This document shows, piece by piece, positions 13,552-21,584 of a DNA stretch of 35,993 nt (position 1 is its first letter; every line of letters starts with the position of its first letter). Position numbers and translations under genes: made by a program. The notes beneath the pieces are model-generated. The model was not told the origin of the DNA and ran no database searches. It saw only the letters and a list, made by a program, of their open reading frames with translations. The DNA comes from an uncultured Clostridium sp. (GTDB taxonomy: Bacteria > Bacillota > Clostridia > TANB77 > CAG-508): contig CANPDB010000015.1 in the NCBI GenBank assembly GCA_947572725.1, positions 1 through 35,993 of the forward strand. The letters run 5' to 3'.

Positions 13552-14439
13552 ATGGGATATTTATTCGCAATAATATCATCGTTGTTTTTTACATTTTATG
13601 TAATACCTAAAAAAATTTCAAAACAAACACCAACAAAATATAGTTTGTTTATGGGACTAGGTTTCTTCACAATATCACTTATAATATATATTATAAGTAA
13701 AATATTCATCAATAATCCCCAAGAAACTCTTTTAAATCCCATATTAATTTTATCTGGTATTGGTGGAATACTGTGGTTAATAGGTTCCATATTTTTCTTA
13801 ACAGCAATAGATAAAATTGGATTATCAAGGTCAAATCAATGGAAGAATTTGCAAGGGCCAATTGGAGCGATTTTAACATTAGTATTTTTATATGAATTTA
13901 TACAAACGAAAGTAATTTATATTATTCTAGCAATTATTTTTATATTAATATCTGCAATGTTATTTACAATTAAAAATAAAGATGAAAGAATTGTAGATAA
14001 AAAAGGAATTATATATGCAATTTTATCAGCATTATTTTTTGGAACAAATGCATTAATACAAAAATATGCAACTAACAATGGACTAGTATATTCTCAACAA
14101 GTATATTTTTCTGGTTCAGTATTTATATCCGCATTTGTATACCTTTTTGTAAAAGAAAAAAATATTAAATTTTTAAGAAATATAAAAAGTAAAGATAATA
14201 TTTTAGGAATTATAGGTGGATTTATATACTTTTTTGCATCTTTTTTCTCAACATTAGCTTACAAATATATACCAGGCTCAATAGCTTTTACTATAGTTCA
14301 ATTAAACGCTGTTTGGACCGTATTAGTGGGAATATTAATATTTAAGGAAATTGATTTCAAAAAGAATTGGATAAGAATATTACTAGGAATAATATTAGCA
14401 ATTATTGGCGTAATTATGCTTTTATTTGCTCAAAACTAA
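13552..14439 (+). CDS. DMT-superfamily transporter, GRP/GlcU-like
   Basis: The protein is 295 aa with about ten membrane helices in two similar halves of five, the usual DMT plan. AAAGGAGG precedes the ATG. The first half carries FAIISSLFFTFYVIPKK and the GLSRSNQWKNLQGPIGAI loop, similar to glucose/ribose GRP transporters (GlcU, RhaT-like). The second half has GIIYAILSALFFGTNALIQKY. Such proteins usually take up sugars with protons, but DMT members also move drugs or nucleotide sugars, so the substrate is uncertain. It is 56 bases from the alcohol dehydrogenase gene and probably in one operon with it. Confidence 0.85.
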   Translation: MGYLFAIISSLFFTFYVIPKKISKQTPTKYSLFMGLGFFTISLIIYIISKIFINNPQETLLNPILILSGIGGILWLIGSIFFLTAIDKIGLSRSNQWKNLQGPIGAILTLVFLYEFIQTKVIYIILAIIFILISAMLFTIKNKDERIVDKKGIIYAILSALFFGTNALIQKYATNNGLVYSQQVYFSGSVFISAFVYLFVKEKNIKFLRNIKSKDNILGIIGGFIYFFASFFSTLAYKYIPGSIAFTIVQLNAVWTVLVGILIFKEIDFKKNWIRILLGIILAIIGVIMLLFAQN

Positions 14440-14495
14440 ATAACTAGTCACAAATTTGTATTAAAACAAAATAAATTTAAAGGAGTAGTAGAAAA

Positions 14496-15668
14496 ATGAA
14501 TAATTTTATTTATGAAATCCCAACAAAAGTATACTTTGGAGAAAACCAAATACAAGGAAACTTAAATAAAGAAATAAAAAAGTACGGTAATAAAGTATTA
14601 TTAGTATATGGTGGAGGTTCTATAAAAAAACTAGGACTTTACCAAAAAATTATAAAAGAACTTCAAGATGCCAATATAGAAATTTATGAATTCTCTGGAA
14701 TAGAACCTAACCCAAGACATACATCAATAAACAAAGCTGCTAACATTTGTAAAGAAAAAGATATAGATGTAATTTTAGCTGTTGGAGGTGGAAGTGTAAT
14801 TGATAGTTGTAAAGTTATAGCAGCAGGAAAATATTATGATGGAGATACATGGGACTTTATAACAAAAAAAGCTGAAATACAAAAAGCATTACCAATAATT
14901 ACTATACTAACTTTATCAGCAACTGGATCTGAAATGAATCCAACAGCTGTCATTTCAAATATGGAAACAAATGAGAAAAAAAGTGTAAAAAATCCTATAA
15001 CTTTGCCAAAAGTGTCTTTCTTAGATCCAACTATTACCTATTCAGTAAATAAATATCACACTGCCTGTGGTAGTTGCGATATTTTATCACATATATTAGA
15101 AACATATTTTGCGAGAAATGATGGATTATATATGTTAGATACTGTAATGGAAGGATTAATGAAAACTGTAATAAAATATTCTAAAATCGCTTATAACAAT
15201 CCTGAAAATTATGAAGCAAGAGCAAATTTAATGTGGGCTTCTTCTTGGGCAATAAATGGATTTGTCAGAATGGATAAACAACCTAATATATGGGTTTGCC
15301 ATTTATTAGAACACCAATTATCTGCTTTTTATGATATTACCCATGGATTAGGATTAGCTATTTTGACTTCACGATATTTAAGATATGCATTAAATGAAAA
15401 CAATGTAGATAGATACTATAATTTCGGCATAAATGTTTGTAACATTGATAGTAGTTTACCTAAAATGGAAGTTGCAGAAAAATCAATAGAGTATCTAGAA
15501 GAATTATTTTTTAAAGATTTGGGATTAACAAATAATTTATCTGACTTAAATATTGATGATAAACATTTTGAAGAAATGGCAAATCGTATATGTGGTAATG
15601 GTATAGTAGAAGGTTTTATAGATATGAATAAAGAAGATATTGTTAAAATCTTTAAAAATTGTTTATAG
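14496..15668 (+). CDS. Iron-containing alcohol dehydrogenase (YqhD/Bdh-like)
   Basis: The protein is 390 aa, the normal size of group III metal-dependent alcohol dehydrogenases. Residues 38-42 (YGGGSIKK) and 96-103 (VGGGSVID) contact NADP(H) and define the Rossmann part. The metal ligands appear to be Asp195, His199, His269 and His283 (CDILSHILE, CHLLEHQLS, ITHGLGLA), with spacing like E. coli YqhD and clostridial butanol dehydrogenases. These cytosolic enzymes reduce aldehydes to alcohols with NADPH and protect against toxic aldehydes or serve solvent formation. AAAGGAG precedes the ATG. An RNA-like element lies in the convergent gap downstream. Confidence 0.93.
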   Translation: MNNFIYEIPTKVYFGENQIQGNLNKEIKKYGNKVLLVYGGGSIKKLGLYQKIIKELQDANIEIYEFSGIEPNPRHTSINKAANICKEKDIDVILAVGGGSVIDSCKVIAAGKYYDGDTWDFITKKAEIQKALPIITILTLSATGSEMNPTAVISNMETNEKKSVKNPITLPKVSFLDPTITYSVNKYHTACGSCDILSHILETYFARNDGLYMLDTVMEGLMKTVIKYSKIAYNNPENYEARANLMWASSWAINGFVRMDKQPNIWVCHLLEHQLSAFYDITHGLGLAILTSRYLRYALNENNVDRYYNFGINVCNIDSSLPKMEVAEKSIEYLEELFFKDLGLTNNLSDLNIDDKHFEEMANRICGNGIVEGFIDMNKEDIVKIFKNCL

Positions 15669-15686
15669 TATAAATTTCAGTTAATT

Positions 15687-15888
15687 ATTACAGTTCACGC
15701 TTAATAATCTTAAATAGCGCGAAGGAGTTCTATATTTTAATATTTTGTAGTGAAATTGTGGGGACCGTTCAAAAATCCTCAAAAGTTCTATGAACTTTTG
15801 TTATGATTTTTAGAATGGGGATAACGAAAAAAATATTAAAATATAAACTCCTGGGAGCGAGTAGATATTTTTAAATGTGAACTGTAAT
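15687..15888 (-). ncRNA. Candidate structured RNA element, copy A
   Basis: The outer helix pairs ATTACAGTTCAC (15687-15698) with GTGAACTGTAAT (15877-15888). The second helix pairs 15724-15746 with 15830-15851 over 22 bp with one bulge. The inner hairpin pairs AAAAATC (15771-15777) with GATTTTT (15805-15811), and CAAAAGTTC (15780-15788) with GAACTTTTG (15792-15800), triloop. Read on the minus strand, the joining segments contain ACTCGCTCCCAG, CCCCATTCTAAAAAT, ATTTTTGAACGGTC and TTCGCGCTATT, nearly identical to copy B at 33074. It lies between two convergent genes. It may instead be a mobile palindromic repeat. Confidence 0.7.
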
Positions 15889-15895
15889 TTATAAT

Positions 15896-18394
15896 TTACT
15901 CACTCATAAGTTCAGGACTATCACTCAAAATTTTATCAACAATATTCTGTTTCAAATTAAAAGGTTGTACATATCCATATAAAGACTTAGCCTTTTCTCT
16001 TAGAGCCATACAATCTTCATTTACATATATCTTTGCTTTGCCCTTTCCATTTTTAGCCTCTTGAACTAAATTTGCAACTGGTGAATTTCCAGTAAAAGCA
16101 ATAACAATGGACTCTCTGCGTTCAAATATTTCATAATTAAAACTTTTATAAATTCCTAATTCTTCACTTTCTGTTGAAATACGAATACCTTTTATTTGTT
16201 TTTCTAATAATCTATTCATAACTTCTTTTGATATCATTTTAGGTATAATCGCATCAATTTCAAACTTTTTATTATATTTTTTTACTATCTCTATTAATGC
16301 TTTCTCATACCCCTCTACTTGATGGCCTATTACAAAATATGCTTTTTTTGGATTTAACTTTTGTACTAAATCTACTAATAACCTCTCCCCTTCCGGAAGT
16401 AGTTTTGTAGTCTTGTCTTTTGAGTTAAAACTTCCTCCCGCAATTATAATAGGCATCTTATCTTCTGGTAACTTTTTAATTTTATCTTTTAAAACTCTTT
16501 CTGAATCTAGCTTTAAGTTAATTCTTAAATTTGTAGTTAAATTGCTTGCTTTTTTTGTATTATCTTCTTCTAATTTTAAAATTGCTTCTCTAATTGTTCT
16601 TCCATCTAAAAACTTTTCAAATTGCTTTTGTTTTATTTCAAAATATCTTTTACTATCTTTTATTATCTCATCTTCCACTTTAACCATTTTTGCTAAGTCA
16701 TGTTCATCTAATCCTATTAAATTACTTAATGCTAACTGCTCCTCAATTGTATCAACACCATAAAATCCACATCCATCTGTACCTTGAACACATTTTATAT
16801 CAGCATCTAAATATTTTTTAAGTGGATGCCTATCTAATGAATTCAAATTATTTAGTCTAACATTTGAAGTTATTTGAAACTCTAAAACTGCACCAGAAGA
16901 CTTTATTTCATTTATTAATATTTTTCCTTTTTCTGAATCTAAGCTAGGTGTATATAATCCATGTCCTATTCTAATTTTAGGAATTTTATATCCTTCTGGT
17001 ACCGCTTCTTTTACACATTGAATTGACTTTAAGACATTGTCTCTTAAGCTATCATTCTCTCCTGCGTGAATTCTAATTGTAAAATACTTATCTTCTAAAG
17101 TTGCATATTCCACCAATTCTTTAATTACTGGACTTAATTCACTAATATCATTAATTTCCTCACCTATAAAGTCACTTCCAACGACATATGGACTTTTAGC
17201 TACTGCCTTAATAACATCTAAATTTTCCCTTAAATATGTTTCACTTGTTTTTTGGTCTTTAATAATTGTTAAAGGTATTCTTCTAATGGCTGCCAAAAAC
17301 CTTATAGCCACACCTGTTTCCTTTTCTATTTTAGGCATTACTTCATGCACTTCTTCTAAAAACTCAATAGCAGGAATTCCTAATTTAACTAAATCTGTAT
17401 TAGCTATTTCTGTATACATTATTCCTTGTTTTTGATATTCTCTTGCTATCCATAATAATTTATCTTGTCTTAAATTATTTTTTTCATATTGACTGTCTTT
17501 TTTATGATCTTCTATCATTTTTTTAACATAATTTGCAATATCTTTTTCTGGTATTTGGTTTATTTTTTCCTTATTTAAACTAATTTTATCTTCACTTTTT
17601 ATTCCTTTTGCAAATATATAACGATAAAGATATACTTTTTCTAAATTTGTAAAAACTGCTTGCCCATCTTTTAGAATTGCTAAACTTGTTCTAATTTTTG
17701 CAATATTGTATTCTGCATTATCAAGATTATTTAAAATAAAATCGGCAAAATTAATAAATGTATTGTCATCTATCCTTCTTGTTAAATATTTTCCTTTTAA
17801 CTCTGAAAACTCAAATTGTTTCTCTACCTCTTTTCTTTGCTTCATCATCTTTTCTTCTTGACTACTTGTCATCTTTAGGTTTAGTTTCTTTATGTAGTAC
17901 AATGGATATCTTAATTGATGCACAATACCAAGTGCAATCAAAATATCAGGCGAAAGATTAGCATTCATATGTGTATGTAAATCTGTCTTAAACTTATATT
18001 TTTTTAAAATATATGATTTAACAATAGTCTTTTCTATTGGTAATTCATAATCTTTAGTTTGTGACATTAAAGTTTTTGCAATAGCTGGTATCTTTGCTTT
18101 AATTTCCACCCTTCCATCTTGATAAATATTAGCAATTTTAATTCCACCTAGCCTAAATATATATACAATTTCATTATCTCCATTAATACTTGCAGGTATA
18201 ATTCCTTTTATAATTTTCATATCATTTTCATCTTTTACAGTTTTTACTCCACATAACTCTGCCAAATTAGTAATTAAATTTCCTGTATTATGATTAGGTG
18301 TCCTTAATATATAGACAATTTCATCTTCATTATCTTGATATAATTCTACAATAATATCTTTTTCTTTATCTAAATGAAATTTATTTAATAACAT
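15896..18394 (-). CDS. Adenosine-deaminase-like protein with SLOG-like C-terminus
   Basis: The protein is 832 aa, more than twice a normal adenosine deaminase. Residues 1-130 match nothing I recognise. The deaminase part (about 135-570) keeps the zinc and catalytic set: HTH (140-142), IRIHAGEND (His443, Glu446), IGHG (His478) and GTDGCG (Asp540). A roughly 150-residue insertion separates HTH from the rest. Residues about 645-800 look like a SLOG/LOG nucleotide-binding fold (IIIAGGSFNSKD, AYFVIGHQVEGYEKALIE, VIAFTGNSPVANLVQEA). SLOG domains bind nucleotide-derived ligands in phage-defence systems, so a ligand-controlled purine deaminase is possible. RADAR RdrB is also a large deaminase, but no RdrA ATPase is nearby. 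Domain calls are by eye. Confidence 0.8.
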   Translation of the reverse strand: MLLNKFHLDKEKDIIVELYQDNEDEIVYILRTPNHNTGNLITNLAELCGVKTVKDENDMKIIKGIIPASINGDNEIVYIFRLGGIKIANIYQDGRVEIKAKIPAIAKTLMSQTKDYELPIEKTIVKSYILKKYKFKTDLHTHMNANLSPDILIALGIVHQLRYPLYYIKKLNLKMTSSQEEKMMKQRKEVEKQFEFSELKGKYLTRRIDDNTFINFADFILNNLDNAEYNIAKIRTSLAILKDGQAVFTNLEKVYLYRYIFAKGIKSEDKISLNKEKINQIPEKDIANYVKKMIEDHKKDSQYEKNNLRQDKLLWIAREYQKQGIMYTEIANTDLVKLGIPAIEFLEEVHEVMPKIEKETGVAIRFLAAIRRIPLTIIKDQKTSETYLRENLDVIKAVAKSPYVVGSDFIGEEINDISELSPVIKELVEYATLEDKYFTIRIHAGENDSLRDNVLKSIQCVKEAVPEGYKIPKIRIGHGLYTPSLDSEKGKILINEIKSSGAVLEFQITSNVRLNNLNSLDRHPLKKYLDADIKCVQGTDGCGFYGVDTIEEQLALSNLIGLDEHDLAKMVKVEDEIIKDSKRYFEIKQKQFEKFLDGRTIREAILKLEEDNTKKASNLTTNLRINLKLDSERVLKDKIKKLPEDKMPIIIAGGSFNSKDKTTKLLPEGERLLVDLVQKLNPKKAYFVIGHQVEGYEKALIEIVKKYNKKFEIDAIIPKMISKEVMNRLLEKQIKGIRISTESEELGIYKSFNYEIFERRESIVIAFTGNSPVANLVQEAKNGKGKAKIYVNEDCMALREKAKSLYGYVQPFNLKQNIVDKILSDSPELMSE

Positions 18395-18516
18395 ATATTT
18401 TCCTGCACAATATATTTAATAAATTAAATACACTATGCTCTCCCTTCTTTATCTAATTTTAATGATTATATCATAATATTTTATTTTTTGCCATATATTG
18501 ATATGGGGTGTTTTTA

Positions 18517-19635
18517 TTGTTTATTCAGACTATTAAAATAAGTAAAAAATTAATTATATTTATAACAATTTTAGCTTTTATAACAACCTCTGTTATTGTG
18601 TTTTATTCTTTGGCAAATGATGGTTCTAATAGTACAGAAATAAAAGAAGAAGATAAAAAAGATTTTATTAAATGGGTTGATTTTAATATTACAGCTGATT
18701 TGTTGAATAAAACTGCAAAATTAGATATTGACTCACATAATAAAAATTCTGATATTCAATATAATTGGATTGAACTTTTAGCATATTTAGCTTGTAAAAA
18801 TGGTGGTAATTTTAAAAACTTTAAACAAAATGATTTAGATAAATTATTAGAGGAATTAAAAAAAGGCAAAACTATAGAAGAATTAACAAAAGATAATAAA
18901 TATTATTCTTATTACTATGAAAGCTATTCTGCAGCTTTAGATGGGTTTATTGGGAACTACACTATAGAAACCAAAACAGAACCAAAAACAGAAATGGAAA
19001 CAAAATTAAATTCAAGTTCAAATTCGGATTTAAATTCAAATTTAGAATTAGCAGAGTCAAACACAGAAGCAGAAAACAAAACCAAAACCACTGAAGAAAA
19101 GTATGGTCTAAAAGCTTTTTTACCTATTGCTAAAAATTATGGATTTAGCCATTATGATGACTTTGGAAACAGCAGGTCTTATGGTTTTAAAAGAATCCAT
19201 TTAGGAAATGACTTAATGGGAAGTATAGGAACTCCAATTATAGCAGTAGAAGGTGGTACCATTGAGCACTTAGGCTGGAATCAATATGGTGGTTGGAGAA
19301 TAGGTATTAGAAGTGAAAATAAAAAACGATATTACTACTATGCTCATTTAAGAAAAGACCATCCATATGCTGAAGGACTTAAAGAAGGTGATACTGTGGA
19401 AGCAGGAGATGTTATTGGATACCTTGGCATGACAGGATATAGTACAAAAGAAAATGTAAATAACATCAATGTCCCACACTTACACTTTGGCATGCAACTA
19501 ATATTCGACGAATCACAAGTAGATAGTAATAATGAAATCTGGATTGATGTTTATCAAATTATAGAATTTTTAAAGAAAAATCGTTCAGAAGTTTATATGT
19601 CCAATAAAGAAACTAAAGACTATTCTAGAAAATAA
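18517..19635 (+). CDS. Membrane-anchored M23 peptidase
   Basis: The predicted protein is 372 aa from TTG 18517, for which GGGGTG is well placed; a GTG at 18508 is the alternative. In the longer numbering, a membrane helix lies at residues 14-33, then a helical domain, then a low-complexity linker rich in T, E, K and N. The LytM/M23 domain spans about 205-335. Zinc ligands are visible: HLGND (His231, Asp235), YYAH (His280) and PHLHF (His324, His326). Such enzymes cut peptidoglycan peptide bridges outside the membrane. The ligand set is complete, so it is likely active. It is divergent from the deaminase-like gene. Confidence 0.9.
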   Translation: MFIQTIKISKKLIIFITILAFITTSVIVFYSLANDGSNSTEIKEEDKKDFIKWVDFNITADLLNKTAKLDIDSHNKNSDIQYNWIELLAYLACKNGGNFKNFKQNDLDKLLEELKKGKTIEELTKDNKYYSYYYESYSAALDGFIGNYTIETKTEPKTEMETKLNSSSNSDLNSNLELAESNTEAENKTKTTEEKYGLKAFLPIAKNYGFSHYDDFGNSRSYGFKRIHLGNDLMGSIGTPIIAVEGGTIEHLGWNQYGGWRIGIRSENKKRYYYYAHLRKDHPYAEGLKEGDTVEAGDVIGYLGMTGYSTKENVNNINVPHLHFGMQLIFDESQVDSNNEIWIDVYQIIEFLKKNRSEVYMSNKETKDYSRK

Positions 19636-19656
19636 TTTTAAAGATTAAAAAAATTG

Positions 19657-19906
19657 TTACTTATAGGCTTGTCCTCTGTTGTCAACCTTTATGACTAAAA
19701 TAATAAGTTCATTTTGATTTAATTCATAAATAATGCGATAATCGCCGAACTCGAAGTCTATATTCATTTTTACAACCTACCATTTTCTTTATATCGCCAC
19801 TTGGCAGGTTGTAAATTGATTTGTAAATTCGTAATCTTTGAATTTTGTCTTGCTTTTCAATAAATTTGAGAGCTTTGGGTCTAATTTTTATCTTGTAAAT
19901 CATCAT
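19657..19906 (-). pseudogene. RelE/ParE-family toxin with a frameshift
   Basis: The frame from ATG 19906 encodes a RelE-like start (MIYKIKIRPKALKFIEKQDK, then KNEYRLRV) but stops early at 19724 as RRLSHYL. In the next frame the expected ending continues: GDYRIIYELNQNEL, then ILVIKVDNRGQAYK, to a stop at 19657-19659. One extra base in CGAGTTCGGCGATTATCGC explains it; the restored product would be 82 aa, normal for RelE. RelE toxins cut mRNA at the ribosome. The catalytic C-terminal strands lie after the shift, so the product is probably inactive, unless this is a sequencing error. It overlaps the antitoxin gene by 26 bases. Confidence 0.85.
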
Positions 19907-20177
19907 AGGTCAACCCCTCTCTTTGTAAAATTTCTTCAAAAGATACTGCATTTTTTAACTCTTTTTCTTTAGTATCTTTGCTTTCTGTTAAATAGTCTAA
20001 ATACATTACTTTTTCTGTAATATCCATGTTTTCTAAAATGACAGTAGGCTCTAATCGTAATAGTTCAGAATCAATGGCTTTTTCCATTAGAATTTTAATA
20101 GAGTTTAAGCATTCTGTATTAAGTCTTGGTGTCATTTTTATAACATCTTTAATTGCTTGAATTTGTGCTTCAGACAT
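19881..20177 (-). CDS. Antitoxin of the RelE-type pair
   Basis: The protein is 98 aa, with AAAGGAG before the ATG on the minus strand. Its position, its overlap with the toxin, its small size and an acidic C-terminal segment (SFEEILQREGLTYDDLQDKN) fit an antitoxin. The tail with EEILxxxGLTYDDL is similar to ends of antitoxins that wrap around RelE/ParE toxins. The N-terminal half is unusual: no clear ribbon-helix-helix or HTH was recognised, only helical segments (IKDVIKMTPRLNTECLNSIKI). It may therefore lack DNA-binding ability or use an unfamiliar fold. With the toxin frameshifted, it may persist as an orphan or protect against related toxins. Confidence 0.75.
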   Translation of the reverse strand: MSEAQIQAIKDVIKMTPRLNTECLNSIKILMEKAIDSELLRLEPTVILENMDITEKVMYLDYLTESKDTKEKELKNAVSFEEILQREGLTYDDLQDKN

Positions 20178-20269
20178 GTTAATCAGCTCCTTTCTTTTTT
20201 ATTGTAAGTATATTATAGCAAGTTAGAAGTAGATTTACAAGATTAAAAGGCTTTAAATCTATGATAAAA

Positions 20270-20297
20270 TTGCCATTTAAACCCGGAACTGATGGCA
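20270..20297 (-). repeat. Hairpin repeat downstream of htrA, copy 1
   Basis: On the minus strand the sequence reads TGCCATCAGTTCCGGGTTTA followed by AATGGCAA. The ends pair (TGCCAT/ATGGCA) and ATTTTAT follows, so it can act as a weak terminator of htrA. The loop GTTCCGGGTTTAAA and most of the 28 bases recur at 29135-29163. Confidence 0.75.
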
Positions 20298-20302
20298 CAA
20301 TT

Positions 20303-21451
20303 CTATTTTTTACCTAATACTAATGTTATTTCTTTATTTATCTTTCCTCTTCTAATTTGCATTATAACTTGCTCACCAGGCTTCTTAGTATAAACATATT
20401 CTCTTAAATCATTCATAGTATTTAATTCTCTAGAATCTATACTTGAAATAATATCTCCCTCTTTTAATTCTGTATTATCTGCTGGTCCATTTTTTGTAAT
20501 TTGCGCAACATAAATTCCTTTTTCTAATTGAAGATTAGAATTAGAACCAGAATTAGAATTCAAGTATGGTACAACTTCTTTGTCATAAGCATAAATTCCA
20601 ATTGTTGCTTCTTGAAAGTCTTCTGTATTTTTTAGGCTTTCTACAATCGGCTTAACAATATTAATTGGAATTGCAAATCCTATTCCTTCTGCAGATGATA
20701 TTTTTACCGTATTTATTCCTATTACTTGTCCATTAGGATATATTAAAGGTCCCCCACTGTTTCCTGGATTAATTGTTGCATCTGTTTGAATAAGGTCTGT
20801 CATATATGATGATTTGTTTTCTTCTTCTAATTTTATTGTTCGATTTTTGGCACTTATAATTCCTGACGTTACTGTCCTTCTAAATTCAAATCCTATTGGA
20901 TTTCCTATTGCATATACTGTTTCTCCAACTCGTATTTTACTTGAATCTCCTAATTCAACATATTTTAAATTTTTTGCATTTATTTTTGTAATTGATAAAT
21001 CTAAGTCTGTATCACTCCATACTACTGTTCCATCATAGTTGCTTCCATTTTCCAATGTGATATAACATTTACTAAATTTACTTCCAGTAACATGTTCATT
21101 ACTTAAAATATATCCATTCTCACTTACAATAATTCCTGTGCCTAGTCCTAATTCATTTTCTGTGCTTTTTGATAGTATTGTGCTTCCCGCATTTTTTAAT
21201 TTTGAAATTCCTACTACCTTCTCTGTTGTTTCTTCAATTACATCTGCTACCTTTTTGCTATTCTCTTCTTCACTTTCCACAGTTTGTTCTTTAATTGTGG
21301 ATTGCACTTTTTCTGTTTCGTAAGTTTCTTCTTTTGTTTCTATTTCATTATATGTAGCATACATATAAAATCCTAATATCCATAAAATGATAATTGTTCC
21401 AAATATAATTAATATTCTTTTTGATTTGCTTTGTTTTACTCTTCTTTTCAA
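20303..21451 (-). CDS. HtrA/DegP-like membrane-anchored serine protease
   Basis: The protein is 382 aa. An N-terminal membrane helix (about 12-32) anchors it, followed by an acidic linker, a trypsin-like domain (about 85-275) and one PDZ domain (about 300-380). The catalytic triad is visible: His120 (LSNEHV), Asp149 (TDLDLS) and Ser232 (NPGNSGGP). Such proteases degrade misfolded proteins outside the cytoplasmic membrane and respond to envelope stress; the PDZ domain (GDIISSIDSRELN) binds exposed C-termini. Its 3' end is followed by the 28-nt hairpin repeat. It is divergent from the NRPS gene. All key residues are present. Confidence 0.95.
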   Translation of the reverse strand: MKRRVKQSKSKRILIIFGTIIILWILGFYMYATYNEIETKEETYETEKVQSTIKEQTVESEEENSKKVADVIEETTEKVVGISKLKNAGSTILSKSTENELGLGTGIIVSENGYILSNEHVTGSKFSKCYITLENGSNYDGTVVWSDTDLDLSITKINAKNLKYVELGDSSKIRVGETVYAIGNPIGFEFRRTVTSGIISAKNRTIKLEEENKSSYMTDLIQTDATINPGNSGGPLIYPNGQVIGINTVKISSAEGIGFAIPINIVKPIVESLKNTEDFQEATIGIYAYDKEVVPYLNSNSGSNSNLQLEKGIYVAQITKNGPADNTELKEGDIISSIDSRELNTMNDLREYVYTKKPGEQVIMQIRRGKINKEITLVLGKK

Positions 21452-21520
21452 AATTTACACCTCTAAAAATATTGTTTCCTAAACATAGTATTTTAAACAT
21501 ATTTTGTTATAATAACTCTA

Positions 21521-21550
21521 TTGACAATTTTAGTTAAAAAACTATATAAT
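21521..21550 (+). promoter_or_regulatory. Promoter of the NRPS operon
   Basis: TTGACA (21521-21526), 18 bp, TATAAT (21545-21550), 35 bases before ATG 21585. TTTAGT and ACTAAA flank the -10 as a small dyad and may be an operator. Confidence 0.8.
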
Positions 21551-21584
21551 TTGACTAAATAATGGAATAAAAGAGGACTTATTT

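Noticed and set aside
15896-18394. RADAR defence system (RdrB)
   Set aside because: A large deaminase is present but no RdrA ATPase is adjacent, and the C-terminal SLOG-like domain is not part of RdrB as I know it.
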